DNA of 37,512 nucleotides from Gammaproteobacteria bacterium (GTDB lineage Bacteria > Pseudomonadota > Gammaproteobacteria > Acidiferrobacterales > Sulfurifustaceae): positions 1 through 37,512 of the forward strand of contig JACQBD010000082.1 of the NCBI GenBank assembly GCA_016194665.1, written 5' to 3'. Below, in pieces: positions 18,356 through 28,023 of this stretch (positions within the stretch are counted from its first letter, which is position 1; each line of letters starts with the position of its first letter). Below the pieces are notes generated by a model. That model saw only the letters and a list, made by a program, of their open reading frames with translations, was not told where the DNA came from and did no database searches. A program made the position numbers and the translations under genes.

Positions 18356-19405
18356 ATGTCCAACGAAGCCAAGCGGCCGCTGTTACCTGAATTCGGATCC
18401 TTCGGGATGTTTTTACGTTTCGTGATGCTGGCCGAACTGCTGGCCATCGTCATCAGTATTGGACGTAACAGCGAATTCAACGAACAAGCTTTGCTCGATT
18501 TAGCCTTACTCTCGGTTTTCGCCGTATCCATCGCCATCGCCAGCGTGGTCATGCTGAAACTGGCTTCGCCGCTCTTCAAGCGCACGTCGCCGGGATTGGC
18601 GTTTATTTTCGCCGTGGTGTTGCTACTGGTCGTCACCACCGCCGGCACCGATATCATTATCTATTTGCTGTACCATTTTTCAGTCATCGACGAGCGTTGG
18701 CCGACGTGGCGCGAAACACTGTTACTCCGCAGTCTCCTAGTCACCGCGATTATCGGCTCGCTAGGTCTGCGCTACTTGATTTTGCGCGAACGCGCGGCGC
18801 ACGACGTGCGCCTGCAACAAGAATCCAAACTGCAAGCCTTGCAATCGCGCATTCGTCCGCATTTTCTGTTTAACAGTTTAAACAGCGTGGCTTCGCTGAC
18901 GCGCAGCGATCCGGCCAAAGCCGAAGCGGTATTGCACGATCTGGCCGATCTTTTCCGCGTGCTGCTCGCGGATGCGCGCAAATTGGTGCCGATTTCGGCC
19001 GAGCGCGAAATATCGCGCCAATATTTAGAAGTTGAAAAAATCCGCCTCGGCGACCGGCTGCAAGTGAAATGGAACGTCAGTAACATTCCACGCGCCGCGT
19101 TGATGCCGGCGTTAACTTTGCAACCCTTGTTGGAAAATGCCATCTATCATGGAATAGAGCCGCGCTTTGCCGGCGGCACGATCAAAATCGATATGTGGGC
19201 GGAAAACGAGAAAACATTGAATATTATGATTAGCAACCCATTGCCGGATGTACAAAAAGAAGGACACAGTAAAGGCAACAAACTCGCGCACGAAAATATT
19301 CGCCAACGCTTGGCCACGCAGTTTGGCGAAGCCGCCAGCATGCAGATAATCCAAGAAGGTGGGCAGTATCATGTCAAAGTGAAAATGCCGATTCTGCGAG
19401 GATAA
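18356..19405 (+). CDS. algZ: AlgZ/LytS-type sensor histidine kinase (first of tandem pair)
   Basis: LQALQSRIRPHFLFNSLNSVASL (phosphoacceptor His) and LTLQPLLENAIYHGIEP; N-terminal TM region; divergent from argH, upstream of the algR-like gene. Confidence 0.88.
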   Translation: MSNEAKRPLLPEFGSFGMFLRFVMLAELLAIVISIGRNSEFNEQALLDLALLSVFAVSIAIASVVMLKLASPLFKRTSPGLAFIFAVVLLLVVTTAGTDIIIYLLYHFSVIDERWPTWRETLLLRSLLVTAIIGSLGLRYLILRERAAHDVRLQQESKLQALQSRIRPHFLFNSLNSVASLTRSDPAKAEAVLHDLADLFRVLLADARKLVPISAEREISRQYLEVEKIRLGDRLQVKWNVSNIPRAALMPALTLQPLLENAIYHGIEPRFAGGTIKIDMWAENEKTLNIMISNPLPDVQKEGHSKGNKLAHENIRQRLATQFGEAASMQIIQEGGQYHVKVKMPILRG

Positions 19406-19407
19406 CC

Positions 19408-20547
19408 TTGGAACTTAGCGCTAAAAGCCGGCTTCTATTCGATCGCTTCATCCATGGCATCGGTTTGCAGCATTGGCTGCCGGCCGAAAGACCACCGGGC
19501 GAAGCGACGACGGAATTTTTGCCGAATTTTTGCAGCGGCGAAGTTTTATTCAATGTCGCGGTGGTAGCGGAAATGTTGGCCATCGTCATCAATCTGATTA
19601 TTCCGCGCAACTTTCTCTCGCCCACGGTTCTGCAAGATTTATTGCTGATCTCGCTTTTCATTCAGTGGGTGGCGCTGGCCGGCACCGCGGTGCTTTGTTA
19701 TACGCGCAAATATTTAAATCGCTTGCCGCGCCTGCGCGCGCTCGCCATGGCTTATCTACTCTTATTGCTCACCACCTTTGTCGTGAGTGAATGCACGATT
19801 TGGCTGTTATGGGCGCTGGGCCGATTAACCACCATTCGCCCAGCGTGGTACATCGATTTTCATATTCTGAATCTCACCATCAGCGCCATCATTAACGGCT
19901 TGTTGCTGCGCTTGTTCTTAGCCAAACATGAACTAACGCAACGCACGCTGTCTGAAGCACAGGCTAAACTTCAAGCGCTGCAGTCACGCATCCGTCCGCA
20001 TTTTGTATTCAACAGCATGAACATCATCGCCGCGCTGACGCGCAGCGCGCCGCAAAAAGCCGAAGCGGCGATCGAAGACATGGCCGATTTGTTTCGCATG
20101 ATGCTTTCGCAAGACGAATACCTAGTACCGGTGAAGAACGAAATCGACGTCGCCAAGAAATACCTCGCTTTGGAAGCCTTGCGTCTCGATAATCGTCTCA
20201 CGGTCAATTGGGATATCGGCAAATTTCCGCGCAAAACGGTGATGCCGGTGCTGACCTTGCAGCCGCTGTTGGAGAATGCTATTCGCTATGGTATTGAAGA
20301 ATTACCGACCGGGGGCGCGGTGGACGTGCGCCTGTGGGAAGAAAATGAGAAGATTTATATTCGCATAAGCAACCCGCTACCGAAAACCAAAGCCAAGCAG
20401 GCGAAGTTAAGTCCCGGCCAGTCCTTGGGCAACATCCGCCAACGGTTTCAAAGCCACTACGGCGAGCTGGCGTCGTTGCAAAGTAGCGAGGAAGACGGCC
20501 GTTTTATTATTACAGTCGTACTACCGACACGCGGAGACAATCCATGA
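19408..20547 (+). CDS. AlgZ/LytS-type sensor histidine kinase (second of tandem pair)
   Basis: LQALQSRIRPHFVFNSMNIIAALTRSAPQKAEAAIEDMADLFRMM and LTLQPLLENAIRYGIEE; clear paralogue of the preceding gene; TTG start 2 nt after its stop. Confidence 0.88.
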   Translation: MELSAKSRLLFDRFIHGIGLQHWLPAERPPGEATTEFLPNFCSGEVLFNVAVVAEMLAIVINLIIPRNFLSPTVLQDLLLISLFIQWVALAGTAVLCYTRKYLNRLPRLRALAMAYLLLLLTTFVVSECTIWLLWALGRLTTIRPAWYIDFHILNLTISAIINGLLLRLFLAKHELTQRTLSEAQAKLQALQSRIRPHFVFNSMNIIAALTRSAPQKAEAAIEDMADLFRMMLSQDEYLVPVKNEIDVAKKYLALEALRLDNRLTVNWDIGKFPRKTVMPVLTLQPLLENAIRYGIEELPTGGAVDVRLWEENEKIYIRISNPLPKTKAKQAKLSPGQSLGNIRQRFQSHYGELASLQSSEEDGRFIITVVLPTRGDNP

Positions 20548-21290
20548 GAGTGCTGATCGTAGACGATGAAAAACTGGCGCGCGACCGTTTGCGCGAATTG
20601 TTGACCGATATCGGCGGCTACACCGTGGTCGGCGAAGCCATGAATGGCGCCGAAGCCGTGGAAAAAGCCTCCGAGCAAAACCCCGACGTATTACTCATGG
20701 ACATCCGCATGCCGGGCATGGACGGGCTCGAAGCCGCGATGCATCTCATGGGCATGGAAAATCCGCCGGCGGTGATTTTTACCACCGCCTACGACCAACA
20801 CGCGCTCGACGCCTTCGACGTCAACGCCGTGGATTACTTGCTGAAACCGATTCGCAAGGATCGTTTAGCCAAGGCGCTTTCCAAGGCGCACAAGCTGACG
20901 ATGAAACAAATCGCCGAAATCAAACAGGCGCGTCCCGAATCCGCGCAACGCACGCACATCAGCGTGCATCTGCGCGGCAACATTCGCTTAGTGCCGGTGC
21001 CGGATATTTTGTATTTTCTTGCGGACAGTAAATACGTCGTGGTGCGCACCGCTACCGAAGAACATTTAATCGAAGATTCGCTGGTCAATTTGGAAGAAGA
21101 ATTTGGCGAACGCTTCTTGCGCATCCACCGCAACGCGTTGGTGGCCACGCCCTTTATTAAAGGCATCGAAAAAAATTCCGCCGGTACCTGGCAAATCAGC
21201 TTGAAAGATTTGGAAAAAAAACTCGACGTCAGACGCCGGCATACTGCGCAAGTGCGCCGTTGGGCGCGTAACCGGCCGATGAATCCCTAA
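20544..21290 (+). CDS. algR: LytTR-family response regulator, AlgR-like
   Basis: VLIVDDEKLARDRLRELL, DVLLMDIRMPGMDGLE; C-terminal LytTR domain; overlaps the kinase by 4 nt; followed by hemCD. Confidence 0.92.
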   Translation: MRVLIVDDEKLARDRLRELLTDIGGYTVVGEAMNGAEAVEKASEQNPDVLLMDIRMPGMDGLEAAMHLMGMENPPAVIFTTAYDQHALDAFDVNAVDYLLKPIRKDRLAKALSKAHKLTMKQIAEIKQARPESAQRTHISVHLRGNIRLVPVPDILYFLADSKYVVVRTATEEHLIEDSLVNLEEEFGERFLRIHRNALVATPFIKGIEKNSAGTWQISLKDLEKKLDVRRRHTAQVRRWARNRPMNP

Positions 21291-21297
21291 GTGAAGA

Positions 21298-21369
21298 TTC
21301 ACCGCAAAAACGCAAAGATTTTTTTAGATAACTAATATTTTTTTGCTTACTTTGCGTCTTTGCGGTGAA
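21298..21369. repeat. Intergenic inverted repeat (CACCGCAAA-type)
   Basis: TTCACCGCAAAAACGCAAAG (21298-21317) and CTTTGCGTCTTTGCGGTGAA (21350-21369), 19/20 complementary. Confidence 0.9.
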
Positions 21370-21395
21370 ATAATTTTTTCTACAAGTGAAGCCAT

Positions 21396-22322
21396 TTGAA
21401 AACTCTTCGTCTCGGTACGCGTAAAAGCCAATTGGCCCTGTGGCAAGCGCATTACGTGCGCGATGCGCTGATACGGTATCACCCCGGCCTACAAATCGAA
21501 CTGGTCACGATGACCACCGAGGGCGATCGCATTCTCGATCGCAGCTTGGCGCAAGTCGGCGGCAAAGGTTTGTTCATTAAAGAGCTGGAACAAGGTCTTT
21601 TGGAAAATCGCATCGATATCGCGGTGCATTCTCTGAAAGACGTGACCGCGAGCTTACCGCCGCGTTTGCATCTGGCGGTTTTTTGCGAGCGCGAAGATCC
21701 GCGCGACGCTTTTATTTCTACGCGCTATGCGGAATTAAAAGCCTTGCCCCCGGGCGCGCGCGTCGGCACTTCCAGTTTGCGCCGTCAATGCCAATTGCGC
21801 GAAACCTATCCGCGGCTCGAAATCCTTACGTTGCGTGGCAACGTTAACACACGCCTGGCCAAGCTCGACGCTGGCGAATACGACGCCATCATCTTGGCCG
21901 TCGCCGGAATTAAACGCCTGGGAATGGAAGCGCGCATCCGCGAACGCCTCGACCCCGGCGTCAGTCTGCCGGCCGTGGGACAAGGCGCGGTGTGCATCGA
22001 ATGCCGCATCGACGACCCGGCGACGAATCAATTATTGGCGCCGCTCAATCACAGCGAAACTCAATACTGCGTTACCGCCGAGCGCGCCATGAACGCCGCG
22101 CTCGATGGCGGTTGCCAAGTTCCGGTCGGCGGCTATGCCGAACTCGCGAATGGTATGCTGCATGTGCGCGGACTCGTGGGCGAACCGGACGGCAGCCGTT
22201 TGTTACGCGACGCGGTGCGCGGTCCGGTCGCGCAAGCGCAAAAACTCGGCATACAGTTGGCGGAAAAATTATTGGCGCAGGGCGCTAAATCGATTCTCGA
22301 TAAGGTATATGGACGTGCCTGA
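21396..22322 (+). CDS. hemC: Porphobilinogen deaminase (hydroxymethylbilane synthase)
   Basis: [49 protein letters not shown]. Confidence 0.97.
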   Translation: MKTLRLGTRKSQLALWQAHYVRDALIRYHPGLQIELVTMTTEGDRILDRSLAQVGGKGLFIKELEQGLLENRIDIAVHSLKDVTASLPPRLHLAVFCEREDPRDAFISTRYAELKALPPGARVGTSSLRRQCQLRETYPRLEILTLRGNVNTRLAKLDAGEYDAIILAVAGIKRLGMEARIRERLDPGVSLPAVGQGAVCIECRIDDPATNQLLAPLNHSETQYCVTAERAMNAALDGGCQVPVGGYAELANGMLHVRGLVGEPDGSRLLRDAVRGPVAQAQKLGIQLAEKLLAQGAKSILDKVYGRA

Positions 22323-23010
22323 TTCGGCGACACGCGCGTGCGCGCTTCAGGGCGTGCGCGTGCTGGTGACCAGACCGCGCGAGCAAGCGCAAAATTTAGC
22401 CGCACTGATCGAACAGGAAGGTGGCGAAGCCATCCGTTTTCCTACCATCGAAATCGCCGAACCCCGAATTCTGGCGCGACACCGGCAACTGCCACCGGCG
22501 CTGCGCATCGCCTGTATCGGCCGTGGCAGCGCGCGCGAACTGCAGCGTTTGGGTGTTGAAAAAATAATCGTGCCGGCGGAGCGTTTTGACAGCGAAGCCT
22601 TGCTGAAACTGGCGCCATTGCAACAGCCTGACCGAGAAAAAATTGTTATCTTCCGCGGTGAAGGCGGGCGCGAACTGCTGGCAGAGACATTGAAAGCACG
22701 CGGCGCGCATGTGGAATACGCCGCCTGTTACCGGCGAATTCGACCCAGCGCCGATGTCACGCCGGTCCTTGACCAAGGCATTCATATTATCAGCGTGACC
22801 AGTAGCGACGGATTGCACAATCTGCTCGATATGACAGAAAAATCCCAGCTGCCACGGTTACTGCGAATTCCCATAGTCGTTGTCAGCCAACGCCAGGCGC
22901 GGCTTGGTCGCGAGCTGGGTTTTACCACGGTGCTGCTTGCCGACCAGGCCAGCGATGAGGCAATTTTACAAGCCATCCAAGCGTGGCGACTTACGCAAAA
23001 AACCCTATAA
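22309..23010 (+). CDS. hemD: Uroporphyrinogen-III synthase
   Basis: [34 protein letters not shown]; overlaps hemC end; start is an internal ATG of ORF 22105..23010. Confidence 0.9.
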   Translation: MDVPDSATRACALQGVRVLVTRPREQAQNLAALIEQEGGEAIRFPTIEIAEPRILARHRQLPPALRIACIGRGSARELQRLGVEKIIVPAERFDSEALLKLAPLQQPDREKIVIFRGEGGRELLAETLKARGAHVEYAACYRRIRPSADVTPVLDQGIHIISVTSSDGLHNLLDMTEKSQLPRLLRIPIVVVSQRQARLGRELGFTTVLLADQASDEAILQAIQAWRLTQKTL

Positions 23011-23038
23011 TCCTTACATCGATATCGATGGGTGATCC

Positions 23039-24097
23039 ATGACCGACACGGACGAGTCCGCTGCTCCTCGGCGCGCCAAAATGATGTTAAAAAATTCCGC
23101 TAACGAACCGCGTTCCGGCAGAGTCCGCAACGGTCTGGCGATTATTTTTGCGAGCCTGGCGCTGATCGCCAGCGGCTATCTGTGGTACACGGTGCTGCAC
23201 GAAAACGCCGATCTATTCACCACCGACATCGTCGGCGCCTTGGAACGCGTCGAATCCGACTCGGTGCAGCTGCAAGAAACTCAGGCGAGCATCAATCAAG
23301 AATTAAAAACTCTCAAAGAAACGCAAGATACCTTGCGCACCGCGATCGAAAAGCTCAACTCCGATTTATCGCGCAATCGTTTGGAATGGGCGCTAACCGA
23401 AACCGAACAATTGTTGGTGATCGCCAACAATCGCCTGCAGCTCGCGCGCGACACGCACTCGGCCTTAGCGGCGTTGCGCGCCGCCGATCGTCAACTGCAA
23501 CAACTCGCCAGCCCCAAGTTGCTGCCGGTACGGCGCGAACTGGCGCGCGAAATATCGCAGTTGGAATCGCTTGAAAAGACGGATATCAGCGGCATTACAC
23601 TGCGCTTGGTCACGCTCGCCGACAATGTGGAACGTTTGCCTTTAGCGCTCGACATCCGCTTGCGCGAATACGGCGAAAATCAAACGCCGACTAAACCGCC
23701 AGCGGACCAAGTCGCGTCGACGTCAAGCGGCTGGCGCAGCACCGCACGCAGTCTGTGGCAAGATATTCTTTCGCTCGTGCGCGTGCGCAACGACGTGGAA
23801 TCGCAACGCCCTTTGCTGCCGCCGGAACACCAATATTTTCTGCGCGAAAATTTGCGCTTGATGTTGTTCGGTGCACAACAAGCTTTGCTGCAAGGCAACA
23901 TCGCCACCTATCAGCAAAACCTCAAGTCCGCGCAGCGCTTGATGAAAGATTATTTCGACTTGAAATCGCCGGCGATCACGGCAATGCAAAATGAATTGAC
24001 GCAATTGCAAAACACAAAAATTTTCACTAACTTGCCCGACATCTCCAATTCGCTGACGACCTTGCGCCGCTTAAGCGGCCGCCGAGACGAACCGTGA
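23039..24097 (+). CDS. hemX: HemX-like protein
   Basis: Single TM plus coiled coil; NRLEWALTETEQLLVIANNRLQLARD; gene order hemC-hemD-hemX-hemY. Confidence 0.88.
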   Translation: MTDTDESAAPRRAKMMLKNSANEPRSGRVRNGLAIIFASLALIASGYLWYTVLHENADLFTTDIVGALERVESDSVQLQETQASINQELKTLKETQDTLRTAIEKLNSDLSRNRLEWALTETEQLLVIANNRLQLARDTHSALAALRAADRQLQQLASPKLLPVRRELAREISQLESLEKTDISGITLRLVTLADNVERLPLALDIRLREYGENQTPTKPPADQVASTSSGWRSTARSLWQDILSLVRVRNDVESQRPLLPPEHQYFLRENLRLMLFGAQQALLQGNIATYQQNLKSAQRLMKDYFDLKSPAITAMQNELTQLQNTKIFTNLPDISNSLTTLRRLSGRRDEP

Positions 24098-25338
24098 AGC
24101 TGCTGTTATTCATTATTGCGTTATTGTTTTCCGCGGCATTGATCACGTTCTACGCCTTGGAAAATCCGGGTTACGTGCTGATCGCGCACGCGCCGTGGAG
24201 CATCGAGATGTCGCTCACGCTTTTCATCCCGCTGATGATCGTGGCTTCATTCTTGTTGTATCTGATGCTGTTTATCATCGTGCGCCTGTGGCGCATGCCG
24301 CGCGACGTCGGCCGTTGGCGCGGACGACGCTACGCACGCGACGCACGCCGCGCATTGTTGCAGGGACTGACCTGTTTAGCGGAAGGCAATTGGGTGGAGG
24401 CCGAGACCCAATTGCTGGCGGGCATGCGCCACGGCGACACGCCGTTGCTGAACTATCTTGGCGCCGCCATTGCCAGCGAAGGTCAAGGCAATATCGAGAA
24501 GCGCGATGAATATTTGGCGCTGGCGCACAAAAACGCGCCGCAACACGATTTGGCCATCGGTGTGACACAGGCTTATCTGCAAAAACACTCGCAGCAGCTG
24601 GAGCAATCATTGGCCACGCTCAACGAATTGCGCACGCAGGTGCCAAAACACCGTCAAGTTCTCAAACTGCAGGCGCAGGTACGTTTAGAACTACGCGACT
24701 GGCCGGGTTTAGTCGATTTGATTCCCGAACTGCGGCAGAGTTACGCAATGACCTCCAAAGAAATCGACATCCTTGAATTACAGACGCACCGCGAATTGCT
24801 GAAACTTTCCTTGCCGTCCGGCGCTCCCGGCGTGCTCGACAAAGCTTGGAACGCTTTGCCGAAAGCTTTGCGTCGTCACGCTTCGCTAATTGCAATTTAT
24901 GCGCGCCAATTGATTCAGCAAAATGAAATGACGCGCGCGGAAACGGTATTACGCGCGGCTATCGAAGAAAGCTGGGATCCCACCTTGGTCGAACTTTATG
25001 GCCTGGCGCTCGGCGCGAATGTCGCGGAACAACTGGAAGTCGCCGAAGGCTGGCTGCCGGCTCACGGCGACGACGCCAAACTTTTGCTGAGCGTGGCGCG
25101 CCTGGCGCTGCACAGCGGTCAGGACAGCAAGGCGCGAAATTATTTTGAAAAATGTTTAGCGCAACATGGTCCGGCCGATGCTTATCGCGATTATGGCGGC
25201 CTGCTTGAACGTCTGGGCGAAAAAGATAAGGCGCTTAATTACTATCGACGCGGCTTGGATAAGTACGCCAACGAGCGGCGCGCATCATCGACCCGCGGCC
25301 AAGGACCGCTTAGCGCGCGTTTCCGCGCGGCGCGCTAA
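24094..25338 (+). CDS. hemY: HemY-like TPR membrane protein
   Basis: Two TM helices (ENPGYVLIAHAPWSIEMSLTLFI), TPR-like repeats; 4-nt overlap with hemX. Confidence 0.9.
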   Translation: MKLLLFIIALLFSAALITFYALENPGYVLIAHAPWSIEMSLTLFIPLMIVASFLLYLMLFIIVRLWRMPRDVGRWRGRRYARDARRALLQGLTCLAEGNWVEAETQLLAGMRHGDTPLLNYLGAAIASEGQGNIEKRDEYLALAHKNAPQHDLAIGVTQAYLQKHSQQLEQSLATLNELRTQVPKHRQVLKLQAQVRLELRDWPGLVDLIPELRQSYAMTSKEIDILELQTHRELLKLSLPSGAPGVLDKAWNALPKALRRHASLIAIYARQLIQQNEMTRAETVLRAAIEESWDPTLVELYGLALGANVAEQLEVAEGWLPAHGDDAKLLLSVARLALHSGQDSKARNYFEKCLAQHGPADAYRDYGGLLERLGEKDKALNYYRRGLDKYANERRASSTRGQGPLSARFRAAR

Positions 25339-25372
25339 AAGATTTTTTACAAATAAAAAACAATCTTAAATT

Positions 25373-25771
25373 TTAAGCGCTGCTGTTTTGCGCGCGAAAA
25401 ATATTCATTGAGTAAGTAAAATCTCCCAACCATTTTCCGGCGCGGTAATCGATGGAGAGCGCGTCCGGTACGAAATTTTTTCGGTTGGCCTTCATCGGAT
25501 AATCGCTGGCTTCGGCGCCGTTATCGATGTCATCGAAGCTGCAAGCCTTCTCGTAGCGCGCGGGTCGAAACCAAACGTAGAGCTTGGGCGTCACCGCCAC
25601 CGCCGCGGCATTCGGCTCATCCCGAAACCACACGCGCTTGGCAACCATGCAACCGAAAATCAACTGTACTTCGGCGAACACCGGCGTGGCGCGCTGCGCC
25701 AACATGCGCTCGGCGACCTCGGTTAATTCCACGCTTACCGGTTTTCCATAGAGCTGAATCGTGGTTTTCAT
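25373..25771 (-). CDS. Hypothetical protein
   Basis: 132-aa ORF overlapping the upstream lipoprotein gene by 4 nt. Confidence 0.6.
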   Translation of the reverse strand: MKTTIQLYGKPVSVELTEVAERMLAQRATPVFAEVQLIFGCMVAKRVWFRDEPNAAAVAVTPKLYVWFRPARYEKACSFDDIDNGAEASDYPMKANRKNFVPDALSIDYRAGKWLGDFTYSMNIFRAQNSSA

Positions 25772-25971
25772 TTCTGTTCTGGTGCGCTGGATTTGTCAGA
25801 CGACTCTAAAATTTGCTGATTTTTTTCAGCGCCCTGCTTGAGCGTCGCTTCTACCGCGCGCGCCTTCTCCATGGCTTTGAACTGCGGCGCAAACACCGTA
25901 TCTTTCACTTCCTTCTTTTCACCGCAGCCAACGATCATCGTCACTGCTATCAATACTATTGTCATTCGCAT
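25768..25971 (-). CDS. Small lipoprotein
   Basis: MRMTIVLIAVTMIVGCGEKKE signal/lipobox. Confidence 0.6.
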   Translation of the reverse strand: MRMTIVLIAVTMIVGCGEKKEVKDTVFAPQFKAMEKARAVEATLKQGAEKNQQILESSDKSSAPEQK

Positions 25972-25997
25972 GAGCGGTCTCCTTTTTTAATTCGGCG

Positions 25998-27023
25998 TTA
26001 CACCTTTGCTGCGATGTGCGCAAACTCAAAAGAATCATAGTACAAACGATCCTCTTTTAATCCGTGGACTTTCACGGCCTGTTTAAGCGCGTCGATCATC
26101 GGCGGCGGACCGCTGGCATACACTTCATGCCGGCTTAAATCCGGATAATCCGCGATCAGCGCCGCGTGCACCCAGCCTTGTCTGCCGGTCCATTGATCTT
26201 CCGGCCGCGTTTCGGATAGTACCGGCGTGTAGCGAAAGTTAGGATATTTCTGCGCCCAGCTACGCGGTAATTCGTCGAGATACAAATCGCGGCGCGCACG
26301 CGCGCCCCAATAGAGATGCAACGGTCGCTGAAAACCTTGCGCAAAAGCGTGTTCCAGGATGCTCTTCATCGGCGCAAAGCCGGTGCCGCCGGCGACTAGA
26401 ATCGCGGGGCTGTCCGATTCTTCGCGCAGGAAAAATGTTCCTAACGGACCCTGAAACCGCAACAGATCTCTTTCCTTCATTTTGCTGAATACCTGTTCGG
26501 TGAAATGTCCGTCGGGAACATGGCGGATATGCAATTGCAGCAGCTCATCGGTAGATGGCGCGGTGGCCAGCGAAAAACTGCGCCGTAGATTTCCGCTTAA
26601 TAAAATATCGATGTATTGTCCGGCAAGAAATTGCAAACGCTGGCCTTCCGCCAGCTTCAGCGAAACTTGCATTACATCGTGCGCCAATTTTTGCAACTGC
26701 ATCACGCGACAAGGCATGATGCGAATCGGAATATCTTTAGCGGCGTTGATTTCTTTGGCTTGCACAACCAAATCGGTTAACGGTACGGCCTGACACAGTA
26801 AGACAGCACCGGCGCTTTTTTCAGCTTCGCTTAGCGCCTTGTCTTCGTAGCTTCCATAATCCACGCGCCCGGAAACAATTCTTGCCTTACAGGTACCGCA
26901 GGCGCCATTGCGGCAGCTATAGGCCAGGGTGATGCCTTGACGCAAGGCGGCGGCGAGCACCGTTTCTTTATCTTGCACGCTAAATTCACGGCCGCTTGAT
27001 TCGATGCGAACTTTAAATGTCAT
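25998..27023 (-). CDS. 2Fe-2S ferredoxin / NAD(P)H-flavin reductase (CDP-6-deoxy-delta-3,4-glucoseen reductase-like)
   Basis: CRNGACGTCKARIVSG 2Fe-2S motif; RRSFSLATAP flavin motif; LVAGGTGFAPMKSILEHA NAD-binding motif. Confidence 0.88.
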   Translation of the reverse strand: MTFKVRIESSGREFSVQDKETVLAAALRQGITLAYSCRNGACGTCKARIVSGRVDYGSYEDKALSEAEKSAGAVLLCQAVPLTDLVVQAKEINAAKDIPIRIMPCRVMQLQKLAHDVMQVSLKLAEGQRLQFLAGQYIDILLSGNLRRSFSLATAPSTDELLQLHIRHVPDGHFTEQVFSKMKERDLLRFQGPLGTFFLREESDSPAILVAGGTGFAPMKSILEHAFAQGFQRPLHLYWGARARRDLYLDELPRSWAQKYPNFRYTPVLSETRPEDQWTGRQGWVHAALIADYPDLSRHEVYASGPPPMIDALKQAVKVHGLKEDRLYYDSFEFAHIAAKV

Positions 27024-27172
27024 GCGATGATTTTGAAGAACCTTTGGTATGCGACGGACGCCTATTGTTCCCTAAAAGCCGCGCGGGAAAAACCACAAAA
27101 TAAAATTATCCTAGCGCTTGCGCCGAAATGACTTAACTGAAGATGGGAAACTCTAAGAAACTAAACTGCGGA

Positions 27173-27745
27173 CTAGATCCAGGAAACACCGTGAACGTTT
27201 TCCCAAATTTTGACGGCGCGATCGACGTGTTCCTGTTTCAAGGCGTCGCTGGCGGCGCTATGGCATTCATCGCTAGTGCCGCATTCGGCGCCATCGACAC
27301 GATAAACCATGCGATTGGTGGTACGGATGTAACCGGCGCCATTCCATTCAAAGCGGCTATAAGCGCCTTGGCTGGTAGAAAGTTCGGCGTAGGTTTCGAT
27401 CGCGGGATAACTGCTGGCGCCCGGATGCAAACGGAAATTCTTTTCGAAAGTTAATAAGGTGATCACGCTATCGGTGTTGGCGGTTTTTTCCACTAGCCAA
27501 GCGCGGCAGGCATTGCCCACGCAACGCTCATCCGTTACCACTAATAAATCGCCGCGCTCGGTCTTGCTGACCCAACGGCGGCTGAACTGGGTTTGTTGGC
27601 AAGCGGCGTTGATGCAGCTGCTGGCGATATCGGCGGGCAAATCACGCTGGGATAAGCTCGGGTCGGAAGTCTGACCGGCGCCGGTCCACATCACCGCGCC
27701 GAGTCCGGTAATCAAGGTGCTTAATAATGTCAGAGCTTTTCTCAT
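27173..27745 (-). CDS. Hypothetical secreted protein, Cys-rich
   Basis: Signal sequence and six cysteines after it (CINAAC, CVGNAC, CGTSDEC). Confidence 0.6.
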   Translation of the reverse strand: MRKALTLLSTLITGLGAVMWTGAGQTSDPSLSQRDLPADIASSCINAACQQTQFSRRWVSKTERGDLLVVTDERCVGNACRAWLVEKTANTDSVITLLTFEKNFRLHPGASSYPAIETYAELSTSQGAYSRFEWNGAGYIRTTNRMVYRVDGAECGTSDECHSAASDALKQEHVDRAVKIWENVHGVSWI

Positions 27746-27951
27746 GGTTCCGTACCTTTGGTTCTACTTGATATAGAGGCATATTCCATGCCAAGGTGAC
27801 CGAAATCTGAAAAATCCATTATTTACAGCGCACTAGGTATTAGCGGGAGATCCATCTCCGGATCCGCGATTGTGTAACTGAGAACACCCCCTCGCGAGCG
27901 GCGTCACTCTCCTGGTTTTCACGCTGCTTGTCAAATTTGCTTAATGATGCA

Positions 27952-27980
27952 TTGACATTCAAGGCCTTGCTCACTTTAAT
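27952..27980 (+). promoter_or_regulatory. Sigma70-type promoter for the ABC operon
   Basis: TTGACA - 17 nt - TTTAAT, 44 nt upstream of the ATG at 28024. Confidence 0.6.
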
Positions 27981-28023
27981 GGCGACCCATCCTTGCATCC
28001 ACCATTTCTAATTCTGCCCTGAG

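Noticed and set aside
25339-25375. AAGATTTTTTAC...AACAATCTT as a bidirectional terminator
   Set aside because: Weak, AT-only short stem; plausible but not strong enough to report as a feature.
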